Positions 14,860-23,904 of a stretch of 44,180 bases of DNA are shown one piece after another; the first letter of the stretch is position 1; every line of letters starts with the position of its first letter. The stretch covers positions 1-44,180 of the forward strand of contig CAJOLX010000041.1 of the NCBI GenBank assembly GCA_905235625.1, given 5' to 3'. The stretch is from an uncultured Clostridia bacterium (GTDB taxonomy: Bacteria; Bacillota; Clostridia; Oscillospirales; Acutalibacteraceae). Position numbers and translations under genes: made by a program. The notes under the pieces were generated by a model, which had not been told where the DNA came from, did no database searches, and saw only the letters and a list, made by a program, of their open reading frames with translations.

Positions 14860-17154
14860 TCATTCAAATTTACAAACCACATCGCCGTTTTCGGCGGTGA
14901 CGAATACCGATTTGATTTGAGAGTCAACGCATTCGACCATTTTGCCTGTTATGACGTCTTCAACCTTTTTCCTTATGCAGGAGCGAAGGTCTCTTGCGCC
15001 TCTCGTGCCGTCCGCGGAAAGCTCCGCGATAGTTTCCGTTGCCTTTTCATCCCATGAGAAGGCGATGCCCTTATCTTCAAGAGGCTCTTTGAGCTCGCCG
15101 AGCAGAAGCCCTGCTATTGCTTTATAATCCTCTTTGGTAAGGTCGTTAAACACCACGACCTCGTCAACTCTGCCTATGAATTCGGGTCTCAGGAATTCCG
15201 AAAGCGCCTTCATGCTTCTCTCTTTTGAAGCTTCGTTTTTCGTTTTGCCGAAGCCGAGAGCGCCGCTCGCTCTGTCGGAGCCCGCATTCGAGGTCATTAT
15301 GATAACGGTGTTTTCAAAGCTTACGTGCCTGCCCTGAGCGTCGGTAATTCTGCCCTCGTCAAGTATCTGAAGCAGAATGTTCATAACGTCGGGGTGGGCT
15401 TTTTCAATTTCGTCAAACAGCACCACGGAGTAGGGCTTGCGGCGCACCTTTTCGGTGAGCTCCCCCGCTTCGTCGTAGCCGACGTATCCCGGGGGAGAGC
15501 CGATAATTCTCGACACCGAGTGCTTCTCCATAAATTCGCTCATGTCAAGGCGAATGAGCGTTTCGGGAGTGTCAAACAGCTCGTTTGCGAGCAGCTTAAC
15601 AAGCTCCGTTTTGCCCACGCCCGTCGGGCCTACAAAAATGAATGAAGCGGGCCTGCGGCGGGGATTGAGCTGCACCCTGTTTCGCCTTATGGCGGCGCAG
15701 ACGAGCTCTATCGCTTCGTCCTGACCGATAAGATGAGCCTTGAGGTTTTCTTCCATGCGGCTCAGCTGCCTTAAATCGCTCTCGATGACCTTGCTTGCGG
15801 GAATGCCCGTCCAGAGCTGGATAACGTTTGCAAGGTCGTCCTCGGTCACGAGATTGTCCTTTGCCTCTTCGGCAAGGCGGTCAACCTTTTCCTGCTCGTT
15901 GAGCAGGTTTGTTTTAAGGTCGGCAAGCAGCCTGTAATCGTCCTCGGTCTTGTCGATTTTTTCTTCGAGCTCGCTCTCTTCCTTCTTGAGCTCGTCGAGC
16001 TCCTTGAGCGCAAGCTGATAAAGGCCGATGCTCTTGTTTCTCAGGTTTGCGCCCGTGCACGCTTCGTCGAGCAAATCTATCGCCTTGTCGGGCAGAAATC
16101 TGTCGTTAATATATCTTTCGCTGAGCTGAACAGCCTTGAGAATAAGAGAATCATTCACTCTTACCGCGTGGTAATCCTCGTAATATTTCTTCACTCCCGA
16201 AAGCATCTGAGCGGTTTGCTCAATGGAAGGCTCTTCAACCGTTACGGGCTGAAGCCTGCGCTCGAGAGCGGCGTCCTTTTCGATATACTTTCTGTATTCG
16301 GTAAAGGTGGTGGCGCCTATAATCTGAATTTCGCCCCTTGAAAGAGAGGGCTTGAGAATATTGGCGGCGTTCATTGAGCCTTCGCTCTCGCCCGCGCCCA
16401 CGAGCTGATGCACCTCGTCGATGAAAAGAATGATGTTGCCCTGAGCCTTAACCTCTTCGATAAGACCCTTTATTCTGCTCTCAAACTGCCCTCTGAACTG
16501 CGTGCCCGCCACGAGAGCGGCGATGTCGAGCATGTGTATCTCTTTGTCGGCGATTTTTGCGGGAGCTTCGCCGTTTGCTATGCGCTGGGCAAGGCCTTCC
16601 GCTATGGCGGTTTTACCGACGCCCGGCTCGCCTATTAGGCAGGGGTTGTTTTTGCTTCGCCTGCAAAGAATTTGAATTGAGCGGTTAATCTCGTTTTCTC
16701 TGCCGATTATTTTGTCAATTTTGCCGTCGGCTGCCTTCTGAGTGAGATTTGTGCAGAACTGGTCGAGATATTTGCGGCTCTTGGGAGCGTCCTGCTTCTT
16801 TTTGCCCGGGCGCTTTTTGCGGTCTTCAACGCTTTTTTTGCCGCTTTCGCCGCCTTCGCCGTCTTCGGGTCCGCTTTGCATCATTGCGCTCAGGTTTTGC
16901 ATAAAGGGCATCGTGCCCGCTCCGCCCGGCTCAAAGCTGCCGTTTTCAAACATCTCATTGAACTGCTCGCTCACTTCGTCGATTTCGTCCTCCGAGATGC
17001 CCATGGACTGAATTATCTGTTTTATCGGCCCGATATTCATATCCATGGCGCATTTGAGGCAAAGACCTTCCTGAGTGGTCTTTTCGCCCTCAACCTTCGT
17101 CATGAAAAACATCGCGGGCCTCTGCTTGCATTTTGAACAAAGAACCTGTTTCAT
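14860..17154 (-). CDS. clpE: ClpE-type AAA+ unfoldase of the Clp protease
   Basis: 764 residues. Instead of the ClpC-type N-domain there is a zinc finger, Cys6-x2-Cys9 and Cys32-x2-Cys35, as in ClpE. A charged linker (about 95-130) follows. AAA-1 has Walker A GEPGVGKT (175-182) and Walker [10 protein letters not shown]; a coiled-coil middle domain lies at about 385-435; AAA-2 has GPTGVGKT (509-516) and [17 protein letters not shown] at 633-635 is the expected ClpP-docking loop. It should unfold substrates for ClpP in the cytosol under stress. No CtsR-type direct repeat is visible in the 35 bp upstream, and the gene sits inside a long codirectional run after pgsA, so its regulation may differ from the Bacillus model. 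ATG preceded by AGAGGAA. Confidence 0.87.
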   Translation of the reverse strand: MKQVLCSKCKQRPAMFFMTKVEGEKTTQEGLCLKCAMDMNIGPIKQIIQSMGISEDEIDEVSEQFNEMFENGSFEPGGAGTMPFMQNLSAMMQSGPEDGEGGESGKKSVEDRKKRPGKKKQDAPKSRKYLDQFCTNLTQKAADGKIDKIIGRENEINRSIQILCRRSKNNPCLIGEPGVGKTAIAEGLAQRIANGEAPAKIADKEIHMLDIAALVAGTQFRGQFESRIKGLIEEVKAQGNIILFIDEVHQLVGAGESEGSMNAANILKPSLSRGEIQIIGATTFTEYRKYIEKDAALERRLQPVTVEEPSIEQTAQMLSGVKKYYEDYHAVRVNDSLILKAVQLSERYINDRFLPDKAIDLLDEACTGANLRNKSIGLYQLALKELDELKKEESELEEKIDKTEDDYRLLADLKTNLLNEQEKVDRLAEEAKDNLVTEDDLANVIQLWTGIPASKVIESDLRQLSRMEENLKAHLIGQDEAIELVCAAIRRNRVQLNPRRRPASFIFVGPTGVGKTELVKLLANELFDTPETLIRLDMSEFMEKHSVSRIIGSPPGYVGYDEAGELTEKVRRKPYSVVLFDEIEKAHPDVMNILLQILDEGRITDAQGRHVSFENTVIIMTSNAGSDRASGALGFGKTKNEASKERSMKALSEFLRPEFIGRVDEVVVFNDLTKEDYKAIAGLLLGELKEPLEDKGIAFSWDEKATETIAELSADGTRGARDLRSCIRKKVEDVITGKMVECVDSQIKSVFVTAENGDVVCKFE

Positions 17155-17189
17155 TGAAATTCCTCTTTTTGGTTAAACTTTGTGAAGTA

Positions 17190-17834
17190 TCAGCCTTCGT
17201 CGGCTTCTTCGCTCTCGCCGTTATTTCTGCCTTTTACCTGGCGATAAACGCCGGGCATGTAGCTGCAGAATGCAAATACTGTGAGAAGAGCGCTGATGCT
17301 TATAAGAACTATCATAACCACCGGAGGCAGAGTGAATACGTTCTTGAGCATGCCGATTTCGGGGCCGAATACGATTATTGCTATCATTATTAAGTAAAAC
17401 GCAAACGTTGCGACTTTGCCGGGCATTTCCGCTGCGGAGGGCTTAATACCCATCGCTATCATAGCCGCTCCGCCGACTATCATAACGGCTTCCTTGATAA
17501 GGAAAACAAGGAATATCCAGCTGAACGCTTTTATGAGGGAATCTTTCGCCTGAGAGAAAGTCCAGTAAAGCACTATGGCCAACGTAATCTGAGTGAGCTT
17601 GTCGGCAATGGGGTCGAGCATCTTGCCGAGCGCGCTGACCTGATTGAATCTTCTTGCGATTTTGCCGTCAAAGAAGTCGCTCAAACCCGAGAGCGCAAGC
17701 ACGAGCACGCTGTATCCGTAGTAGCCTTTAACAAAAAGCACCGCGAAAACAGGCACCATGATTATTCTTAAGAATGAGAGCAGGTTGGGAACGGTAAGTG
17801 CTCCTGTGAAGTACTCTTTAAGTATTTTTTTCAT
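17190..17834 (-). CDS. pgsA: CDP-diacylglycerol--glycerol-3-phosphate 3-phosphatidyltransferase
   Basis: 214-residue membrane enzyme that makes phosphatidylglycerol phosphate. The CDP-alcohol phosphotransferase signature is complete: Asp53-x2-Asp56-Gly57-x2-Ala60-Arg61-x8-Gly70-x3-Asp74-x3-Asp78 (SDFFDGKIARR ... GKMLDPIADK). Several hydrophobic segments follow, consistent with about six membrane helices. The C-terminal about 15 residues are charged and soluble. Start ATG with AAAGGATAA upstream; 19 bp after cvpA. Confidence 0.92.
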   Translation of the reverse strand: MKKILKEYFTGALTVPNLLSFLRIIMVPVFAVLFVKGYYGYSVLVLALSGLSDFFDGKIARRFNQVSALGKMLDPIADKLTQITLAIVLYWTFSQAKDSLIKAFSWIFLVFLIKEAVMIVGGAAMIAMGIKPSAAEMPGKVATFAFYLIMIAIIVFGPEIGMLKNVFTLPPVVMIVLISISALLTVFAFCSYMPGVYRQVKGRNNGESEEADEG

Positions 17835-17853
17835 TTTACATTATCCTTTCTCT

Positions 17854-18528
17854 CTAAAAGAGCTCAAATAGCTTGTTGATGAGAAACGTTAAAGTTTTAG
17901 TTTGTGAAATAAGCGCGGCGAATGAGCCGGACGGAAAAATTCTTAAAATGACCGCCATCACCGCAACGTAAGCTCCGAGGCGCAGAATTCCGAGCAGAGC
18001 GCCGAAAAGCGCGCCGAAAAATCTGTTTACCTGCTTTATGACCGGCAGACGGGCTATGAGCTTTGCCGGTTTTATGAGCAGCGCCGAAAGGAGCTTTGAA
18101 AAAAAGTAAAACGCTATGTAAACGCATACGGTCACTACCGGGATTATGAATACGGGCTCGGCGGCGGTCACGGCACTTTCGCAAAACGAGGGTATCGACT
18201 GCTCCGCAAGAGAAGCGGAAGAAGCAATGCCGCTGTTTTTGAGCAGCTCCACAGCCTCGGATGGGAGAGCGCTTGTTAAATCCACAAACCCTTCCGTCAC
18301 CTTTTCGCCGAGGAAGGAGGCGAGCCGCTGCGCCGCGTAGTCGTGAACGTAATGCTCCGTCAGATATTCGGCAAAGGGCGCGGCGTACAGCCTTGCGATA
18401 ACGAGCGCCAGTACCGTGAATACAAAAGGCAGAGCGAGCCCGGTAAATCCTCTCGCGTATCCTACGATGAGAGTAACTATCGGCAAAATAAAGATGAGAG
18501 CGTCAAGTATATAGGGAATATATTCCAT
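17854..18528 (-). CDS. CvpA-family membrane protein
   Basis: 224 residues with hydrophobic segments near 8-25, 30-50, about 128-150 and about 175-200. The N-terminal pattern ILDALIFILPIVTLIVGYARGFTGLALP matches the start of CvpA-family proteins (helix, then a Gly-Arg-Gly-rich turn). An Ala/Ser-rich hydrophilic loop of about 70 residues separates two helix pairs; this is longer than in the short E. coli protein. CvpA is linked to colicin V production in E. coli, but the general function is unknown. It lies between the DUF5711-type protein and pgsA in the same transcription direction. Confidence 0.78.
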   Translation of the reverse strand: MEYIPYILDALIFILPIVTLIVGYARGFTGLALPFVFTVLALVIARLYAAPFAEYLTEHYVHDYAAQRLASFLGEKVTEGFVDLTSALPSEAVELLKNSGIASSASLAEQSIPSFCESAVTAAEPVFIIPVVTVCVYIAFYFFSKLLSALLIKPAKLIARLPVIKQVNRFFGALFGALLGILRLGAYVAVMAVILRIFPSGSFAALISQTKTLTFLINKLFELF

Positions 18529-18538
18529 GGCTTTCCTC

Positions 18539-19714
18539 TCAATATTTTCTCACGGAACCGGTTTCGAGGGTGTAAACTCCCGTGCTCTGAATGAGAACGG
18601 AGCTGACCGTGTCTTCGCATTCATAAGTTTCTTTCTCATTGCCTCTGACGGAATAAACCGTTACCGTGTTGTCAACGGCGCAGGCAATTTTTCTGTCTCT
18701 GAAATCTATTGAGGCGGGGGAGTAGTCAAGCTCAAACTCATTGAGCTTTTTGCCGGTTGCCGGTATGTTGACAAGCTTTATTTTCGAGCCGCCGAATTCT
18801 TTGTAAGCGAGCAGCGCGGCGCCGTTTTTATCTCTGCCAACGGAATACAAAGCGTCGTCCGAATATTTTATCTCGTTGACGATTTCACCGCCGGAGTTTA
18901 GCACGACCGCGCGGTTGTCGCCTATCGCAATGAATTTATTCGCAGAGGCGTAAATCACTTTTATAATCGCCGTTCCGCTGAGCTTTGTTTCAAACTTCGG
19001 CTCGGTTTTTGACGTGCTGTAAAGCGAAACTGTCGAATAAAGCTCCGCGTTTTCGGCGTTTACGCTTGCCGTAAGCAGGCGCCTGCCGCCGGGCGAAAGC
19101 GAAAGCGATGAAACGTAGTCCCTGTCGCAGTTGAGGCGGAAAACAAGCTTTTGCCTCGGGCTGAAAACGCTCACAACGCTTTGAACGGTATCCGTCGTTG
19201 ATGAAAAGGCGACGCTGCCGTTCTTCGCGACCTCGGCGGTGACTATCGTGCCGCTTTCGTTAAACGATGCCAAAGTCTTGGTGCGGCTTATGAGATAAGC
19301 CTTGCCCGACGTGTTGCTGAATATGAACGCGCGCCCGTTGAACGAAACCGCTTTGGTGTCCGCCCACTCAAGGCGAAGGTCATTGAGCTCATCCGCTTCC
19401 TGCGAGAGCACTTTAAGTCCGTTTTCCGTTATGATAAGAGGCTTGTCTCCTATGAGCAAAACCTTGCTCAGCGACAGCTCGTCTTCGTTGTAAGGGTAGC
19501 CGGGGCTGCTTCCTATGGTTGAAGGCACGGATCTGAATGAATCCATTACGTTTGACCTGCGCGTGTCTCCGACAGCGGCGAGGGCAATCAAAGCGATCGC
19601 GATGATAAGAAGTATCGCAATGGGGATTCTCAGCTTTTTGAAAATCTTTTTGGCTGCAGCCTGCTTTCGCGCTTTATTGAAATCAACAGTTTCCGACGAA
19701 TTATTTTTGGGCAC
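18539..19714 (-). CDS. DUF5711-like membrane-anchored beta-propeller protein
   Basis: 391 residues. A cytoplasmic, Lys/Ala-rich N-terminus (1-28) is followed by one membrane helix at about 29-49 (IPIAILLIIAIALIALAAVG). The rest is a chain of short beta-rich repeats of about 40 residues (for example SLSLSPGGRRLLTAS and NKFIAIGDNRAVVLNSGGEI) expected to fold as an extracellular WD40-like propeller. From memory this matches the DUF5711 family of Clostridia, which often neighbours cvpA. Start is a GTG at 19712-19714 with AAGGAG 7 bp upstream. The function is unknown; the fold suggests protein or ligand binding at the outer membrane face of the cell. Confidence 0.65.
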   Translation of the reverse strand: MPKNNSSETVDFNKARKQAAAKKIFKKLRIPIAILLIIAIALIALAAVGDTRRSNVMDSFRSVPSTIGSSPGYPYNEDELSLSKVLLIGDKPLIITENGLKVLSQEADELNDLRLEWADTKAVSFNGRAFIFSNTSGKAYLISRTKTLASFNESGTIVTAEVAKNGSVAFSSTTDTVQSVVSVFSPRQKLVFRLNCDRDYVSSLSLSPGGRRLLTASVNAENAELYSTVSLYSTSKTEPKFETKLSGTAIIKVIYASANKFIAIGDNRAVVLNSGGEIVNEIKYSDDALYSVGRDKNGAALLAYKEFGGSKIKLVNIPATGKKLNEFELDYSPASIDFRDRKIACAVDNTVTVYSVRGNEKETYECEDTVSSVLIQSTGVYTLETGSVRKY

Positions 19715-19718
19715 TGTT

Positions 19719-20462
19719 TCACTCCTTTCCGTATTTTACGTCGGCAAGGAAAAGCCCGTGAGGCTTTGCCGTTACGCCGGCTCTTTCCCTGCATTTTGAA
19801 TTTATTATTTCGGGCACGGAGCCGTCCGGTATTTTGCCGGACGAAACGTCTATAAGCGTGCCCGTCATAATCCTGACCATGTTGTAAAGAAATCCGTTTG
19901 CCTCAACCGTGAAGGTGACAAGCTCTCCCTGCCTTGAAACCTCGGCTTTTGTCACCGTTCTCACGGTGTCTGCAACGCTGCTGCCGCTCGCGCAAAACGC
20001 CGCGAAATCGTGCGTGCCTAAAAAGTCGGAGGCGTTTTTATTCATGAGAGAAGCATCAAGCGGATATTTTACCTGAAGAGAATATTTTGAAATAAACGGA
20101 TTTTTTACGGGAGAATTCCATATTCTGTATTCATATCTTTTTGAAACCGCGCTGTATCTCGCGTGAAAATCCCAATCCGTTTCTTCGCATGAAAGCACCG
20201 CAATGTCGTTTGGCAAAACGGCGTTCATGGCGTAAACGATATCGGGGCAGGGCATGTCGGTAACGGTGCGCACGTTGCAGCAGTATTTGTCCGCATGCAC
20301 GCCGGAATCCGTTCTCGAGCAGCCCACCACGTTTTCACGGGCGGAAAAAATCTTTTCCCACGCGTCCTGAAACGCCTGCTGAACGGTTATGCCGTTTTCC
20401 TGCACCTGCCAGCCGTGATAGGCGGTGCCGTCAAATCGTATTGTGAGCAATAAGTTTCGCAT
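19719..20462 (-). CDS. truA: tRNA pseudouridine(38-40) synthase TruA
   Basis: 247 residues, standard for TruA. The catalytic Asp52 lies in GCSRTDSGVHA (47-57), the N-terminus LLLTIRFDGTAYHGWQ is diagnostic, and FLYNMVRIMTGTL is the conserved second-half motif. It isomerises U38-U40 in the anticodon arm of tRNAs. The ATG is preceded by GGCGGAGGAAA and lies 15 bp after ecfT, the usual ecfA-ecfA-ecfT-truA order of Firmicutes. Confidence 0.95.
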   Translation of the reverse strand: MRNLLLTIRFDGTAYHGWQVQENGITVQQAFQDAWEKIFSARENVVGCSRTDSGVHADKYCCNVRTVTDMPCPDIVYAMNAVLPNDIAVLSCEETDWDFHARYSAVSKRYEYRIWNSPVKNPFISKYSLQVKYPLDASLMNKNASDFLGTHDFAAFCASGSSVADTVRTVTKAEVSRQGELVTFTVEANGFLYNMVRIMTGTLIDVSSGKIPDGSVPEIINSKCRERAGVTAKPHGLFLADVKYGKE

Positions 20463-20477
20463 ACGGTTTCCTCCGCC

Positions 20478-21290
20478 TTAAATCACGGTGCCTAAAAATT
20501 TGTTGAGAACTATTACGCCCGCGCATGAAACAATGCAAACGGCAAGGCAGGCAAAGTCCCTTGCGCCGAGCTTCATCTGCTTCATTCTCGTGCGCCCTTC
20601 GCCGCCCGTGTAGCAGCGGCACGTCATTGCGAAGGCAAGCTCGTAAGCGCGCCTGAACGACGAAACCATCAAGGGCACAAAAATGGGTATGAGCGCCTTC
20701 GCTCTCTGAATGAGGTTGCCCGTTTCAAGGTCTGCGCCCCTCGCTTTTTGCGCGTTCATTATTCTCTCGATTTCTTCAATGAGTGTAGGTATAAATCTCA
20801 GAGCGAGAGTCATCATCATGGCGAGAGTGTGCACCTTGACGTGAAGAAGGTTAAGAGGGGAGAGCAGCCTTTCGAGCCCTGTCGTAAGGTCCGTTGGGGT
20901 GGTCGTGTAGGTGAGCAGAGAGCTTATGACAACGAGCACGAGAATTCTTATTATCGTGAATATCGCAGTGAATACGCCCTTTTGAGTTATTGATATTTTC
21001 CACCACTCAAAATATACGTCTCCGCCCTTTGTGTAAAGAATATTCAGAATCGCCGTGAAAACGAGAATTACAAGCACGGGCCTTATGCTCTTTAAAATTG
21101 ACTTTATCGGCACGCCCGAAATGAGCACGGCGACGACCGTGACGAGGGTCATTACAGCAAGAGAGACGAAGTTTTTGCAAACGAAGAGAAAAACTATCAT
21201 CAAAAAGGTCATGAAGAGCTTCGCTCTCGCGTCCGCCCTGTGAAGAACGGATTTTGCGGGGTAGTACTGACCGAAGGTGATTTCGCTCAT
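20478..21290 (-). CDS. ecfT: ECF transporter transmembrane component EcfT
   Basis: 270-residue membrane subunit that couples the EcfA1/EcfA2 ATPases to vitamin- or metal-binding S components. Hydrophobic segments at about 28-60, 66-85, 105-130 and at the C-terminus fit the family topology. The coupling helices carry the expected Ala-Arg-Gly motifs (NAQKARGADLE about 175-185; the second site is degenerate as AMTCRCYTGG). The start overlaps the ecfA2 stop (ATGA). No S-component gene is in the window, so this is the shared, group II type of module. It could be affected by the ecfA2 frameshift upstream through translational coupling. Confidence 0.92.
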   Translation of the reverse strand: MSEITFGQYYPAKSVLHRADARAKLFMTFLMIVFLFVCKNFVSLAVMTLVTVVAVLISGVPIKSILKSIRPVLVILVFTAILNILYTKGGDVYFEWWKISITQKGVFTAIFTIIRILVLVVISSLLTYTTTPTDLTTGLERLLSPLNLLHVKVHTLAMMMTLALRFIPTLIEEIERIMNAQKARGADLETGNLIQRAKALIPIFVPLMVSSFRRAYELAFAMTCRCYTGGEGRTRMKQMKLGARDFACLAVCIVSCAGVIVLNKFLGTVI

Positions 21291-22164
21291 TGCGCCGCCC
21301 CCCTTTCGCGGAGCATCGAGCGGATTACTTCCTCCGCTCTGTCCAATGAGTAAACATCAAGGGGAACGTCAATGCCTCTCTTTTTTATTTCGGCAAAAAT
21401 CTTGGTGATTTCGGGCACGTCAAGCCCTATTTCGGCGAGCCTATCGCTTTGTGAAAACACTTCGTTCAAAGTGCCGTCCATTGCGACCTCGCCCTTATTC
21501 ATAACTATCAGACGGTCTGCCATGCGGGCAATGTCTTCCATCGAATGGGAGACTATCACGACCGTTGAGCCGGTTTTCTCGCGGTAGTTGTTTATCATCT
21601 CTATGAGGCTGCGCCTTCCCGCGGGGTCGAGGCCTGCGGCGGGCTCGTCAAGAACGAGCACCTCGGGCTCCATTGCAACAACTCCCGCTATTGCGACTCT
21701 TCTTTTTTCGCCGCCGGAGAGAGCAAAGGGGGAGTTGTCAAGCCAAGCAGCCAATCGGAGCTGACGCCCGTGTAGGCGGCGGCTTTAAGCACCCGCTCTT
21801 TTATTTCTTCTTCGCCGAGCTTCATATTTTTGGGCCCGAACGCTATGTCTTTAAACACCGTTTCTTCAAAGAGCTGATATTCGGGGTATTGAAAGCAAAG
21901 GCCAACTTTAAATCTTGAGTTCCTTACCGTTTCTTTGCTCGTGAATATATCTTCGCCGTCAATGAGCACGGAGCCCGACGAAGGCTTGAGCAATGCGTTA
22001 AAGTGAGAAATAAGAGTGCTTTTGCCCGAGCCCGTGTGGCCGATTATTCCGACCGCTTCGCCCGGTTTTATTTTTATGTTTACGTCTTTTAAAGCGGCTA
22101 TTTTGTTGGGCGTGCCTTCCATGTAGTAATGGCTGAGATTGCGGGTTTCTATAACGTAGCTCAT
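21287..22164 (-). pseudogene. ecfA2: ecfA2, ECF transporter ATPase, split by an 8-bp duplication frameshift
   Basis: The first frame (22164 to about 21740) carries the N-terminal half: Walker A GHTGSGKST, Q-loop FQYPEYQLFEETVFKDIAFG, ending at SSDWLLGLTT. The second frame (about 21750 to 21287) carries LDNSPFALSGGEKRR (ABC signature), Walker B VLVLDEPAAGLDP and H-loop SHSMED. Together they make one complete EcfA2. The break coincides with a direct repeat (AGCCAAGC/AGCCAATC at 21741-21756); removing 8 bp restores SSDWLDNSPFALSGGE, the expected family sequence. The start ATG at 22162-22164 has GGGAGGTG upstream and overlaps the ecfA1 stop. Either a real loss-of-function mutation, a phase-variable state, or an assembly error; since EcfA2 is needed by the shared module, error or very recent mutation is most likely. 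Confidence 0.85.
21741..21756. repeat. 8-bp imperfect tandem repeat at the ecfA2 frameshift
   Basis: AGCCAAGC at 21741-21748 is followed directly by AGCCAATC at 21749-21756; six of the eight bases are identical (AGCCAA). The reading frame of ecfA2 changes exactly here. Deleting one 8-bp unit restores a single frame. Confidence 0.85.
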
Positions 22165-23006
22165 GACGCACCTCCCAAAAGGGCGCACACGCGCTCAACG
22201 CAGTCTTCGGTGTCAATAACTCCTTCGCCTATGCCGAGGTCGTGGCAAAGCTGAGTGGACTGCGGAGCGTCAAGCTTGCGGCTTTTGAGCATATCGATTT
22301 GCGAAAACACCTGCTTGGGCGTTCCCTGCTCAATGATGTGACCGTTGTCCATAACGAGCACTCTGTCCGCCTTGACAGCCTCGTCCATAAAGTGAGTTAT
22401 AAGCACTATGGTTATGCCCATTTCTTTGTTGAGAAGGCGAATTGCGTCCATAACCTCGCGGCGGCCGATGGGGTCAAGCATTGCGGTGGGCTCGTCAAAT
22501 ATGATGCAGTCGGTCTGCATGGCGATAACTCCCGCTATCGCAACTCTCTGTTTCTGACCGCCCGAAAGCTTGTGCGGCTCTCTTTCTCTCATTTCATACA
22601 TGCCGACCGCTTTGAGCGCATTGTCGACCCTTTTTCTTATCTCCGCAGGCTCAACTCCGAGATTTTCGGGGCCGAACGCAACGTCGTCTTCAACGATTGT
22701 GGCGACTATCTGATTGTCGGGGTTCTGAAACACCATGCCCACTATGCGGCGTATTTTGTCGCCGTTTTCTTCTCCCACGGAGGATATGCCTTTAACGGTC
22801 ACGCTGCCCTCGGTGGGCTCGTAAATGGCGTTGCAGAGCTTCGCGAGAGTGCTCTTTCCGCACCCGTTATGCCCGAGCACGGCTACAAACTCGCCCTCAT
22901 ATATATCAAGGCTCACGTTTTCAACGGCAGGGCGTTCGGCTCTTTCGCCGTCGTCCGTGTCGTAATAAAACGTCGCGTTTTTGATTTCGATGATTTTATC
23001 CTGCAT
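22161..23006 (-). CDS. ecfA1: ECF transporter ATP-binding protein EcfA1
   Basis: 281 residues. Walker A GHNGCGKST (45-53), Q-loop FQNPDNQIVATIVEDDVAFG (from 93), signature LSGGQ (147-151), Walker B CIIFDEPTAMLD (168-178) and H-loop ITHFMDEA are all present. The Q-loop sequence NPDNQ is typical of EcfA1, against YPEYQLFEETV in EcfA2. It pairs with EcfA2 to drive EcfT and exchangeable S components. ATG 13 bp after the methyltransferase gene with AAAAGGTAA upstream; its stop overlaps the ecfA2 start. Confidence 0.93.
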   Translation of the reverse strand: MQDKIIEIKNATFYYDTDDGERAERPAVENVSLDIYEGEFVAVLGHNGCGKSTLAKLCNAIYEPTEGSVTVKGISSVGEENGDKIRRIVGMVFQNPDNQIVATIVEDDVAFGPENLGVEPAEIRKRVDNALKAVGMYEMREREPHKLSGGQKQRVAIAGVIAMQTDCIIFDEPTAMLDPIGRREVMDAIRLLNKEMGITIVLITHFMDEAVKADRVLVMDNGHIIEQGTPKQVFSQIDMLKSRKLDAPQSTQLCHDLGIGEGVIDTEDCVERVCALLGGAS

Positions 23007-23019
23007 TTAAGTTACCTTT

Positions 23020-23886
23020 TTATCTTCTCCAGATTGCGCTTGCTCCGCACGGGAGCGCCCTGCCGGGCTTTGACGAAACGGGAATGCCGATGTCGTCGCT
23101 TTCGACAAATCCGCCGAATTTCTTTTGCACCGTTTCGCCGAGTATGTATTCCATTACGGCGGGGGAGAGCCCCATTGTGTAGGAATTAACGAGCATCATC
23201 AAGGAATTTTCATAAAGCAACTCAGAGCATTCCTCTATGAAGCCGTAAATTTCATCCTCGAGCTTCCAAACCTCTCCGCCCGGGCCTCTGCCGTATGAAG
23301 GAGGGTCCATTATTATGATGTCGTAGTGATTGCCTCTGCGCTTTTCGCGGCGAACGAATTTAATGCAGTCGTCCACAAGCCAGCGCACGGGTCTGTCGGC
23401 AACGCCGCTTGAAACGGCGTTTTCTTTTGCCCAGAGAGTCATGCCCTTTGAGGCGTCAACGTGAGTTACGCCCGCGCCCGCTTTTAGAGCGGAAACGGTG
23501 GCTCCGCCCGTGTAGGCAAAAAGATTTAACACGCTCACGGGCCTGCCGGCGCTCTTTATGAGCTCTGCGGTCATATCCCAGTTTACCGCCTGCTCGGGGA
23601 AAACGCCAGTGTGCTTAAAGCCCATGGGCTTAACGTTAAAGGTGAGCTCCTTGTAGCCTATCTGCCACGAGTCGGGGATTTTTTTAAGAATTTCCCAGCT
23701 TCCGCCGCCGCTCGACGAGCGGTTGTAAACGGCGTGAGGATTTTTCCACAGGGGATGTGATTCGGGAGTTTTCCAAATCACCTGCGGGTCGGGGCGAATC
23801 AGTATAATATCTCCCCAGCGCTCAAGCCGCCGCCCGGCGGAGCAGTCTATAAGCTCATAATCTTTCCAGCAGTCTGCCGTTCTCAT
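23020..23886 (-). CDS. Class I SAM-dependent methyltransferase (RlmI/RlmK-like)
   Basis: 288 residues. The SAM-binding motif I is LNLFAYTGGATVSALKAGA (120-138), motif II has VTHVDASKG, and DPPSYGRG at 194-201 is the motif IV of the COG1092-type 23S rRNA m5C/m7G methyltransferases. The N-terminal about 100 residues are beta-rich and lack a recognisable PUA domain, which separates it from full-length RlmI. The probable target is rRNA, but the base is unknown. It lies 18 bp after ruvB and 13 bp before ecfA1 in the same direction. Confidence 0.8.
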   Translation of the reverse strand: MRTADCWKDYELIDCSAGRRLERWGDIILIRPDPQVIWKTPESHPLWKNPHAVYNRSSSGGGSWEILKKIPDSWQIGYKELTFNVKPMGFKHTGVFPEQAVNWDMTAELIKSAGRPVSVLNLFAYTGGATVSALKAGAGVTHVDASKGMTLWAKENAVSSGVADRPVRWLVDDCIKFVRREKRRGNHYDIIIMDPPSYGRGPGGEVWKLEDEIYGFIEECSELLYENSLMMLVNSYTMGLSPAVMEYILGETVQKKFGGFVESDDIGIPVSSKPGRALPCGASAIWRR

Positions 23887-23904
23887 AAATAAACACTCCG
23901 GTTA

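Noticed and set aside
21687-21760. Programmed -1 ribosomal frameshifting in ecfA2 at CTCCCCCTTT
   Set aside because: The shift direction would fit, but the run is not a standard slippery heptamer, no downstream structure is evident, and the product would carry extra residues (LLGLTT) not seen in the family. An 8-bp duplication explains the break better.
22242-23189. 315-codon open frame on the plus strand
   Set aside because: Antisense to ecfA1 and the methyltransferase, both of which have complete motifs. Composition is shadow-like (rich in His, Val, Arg).
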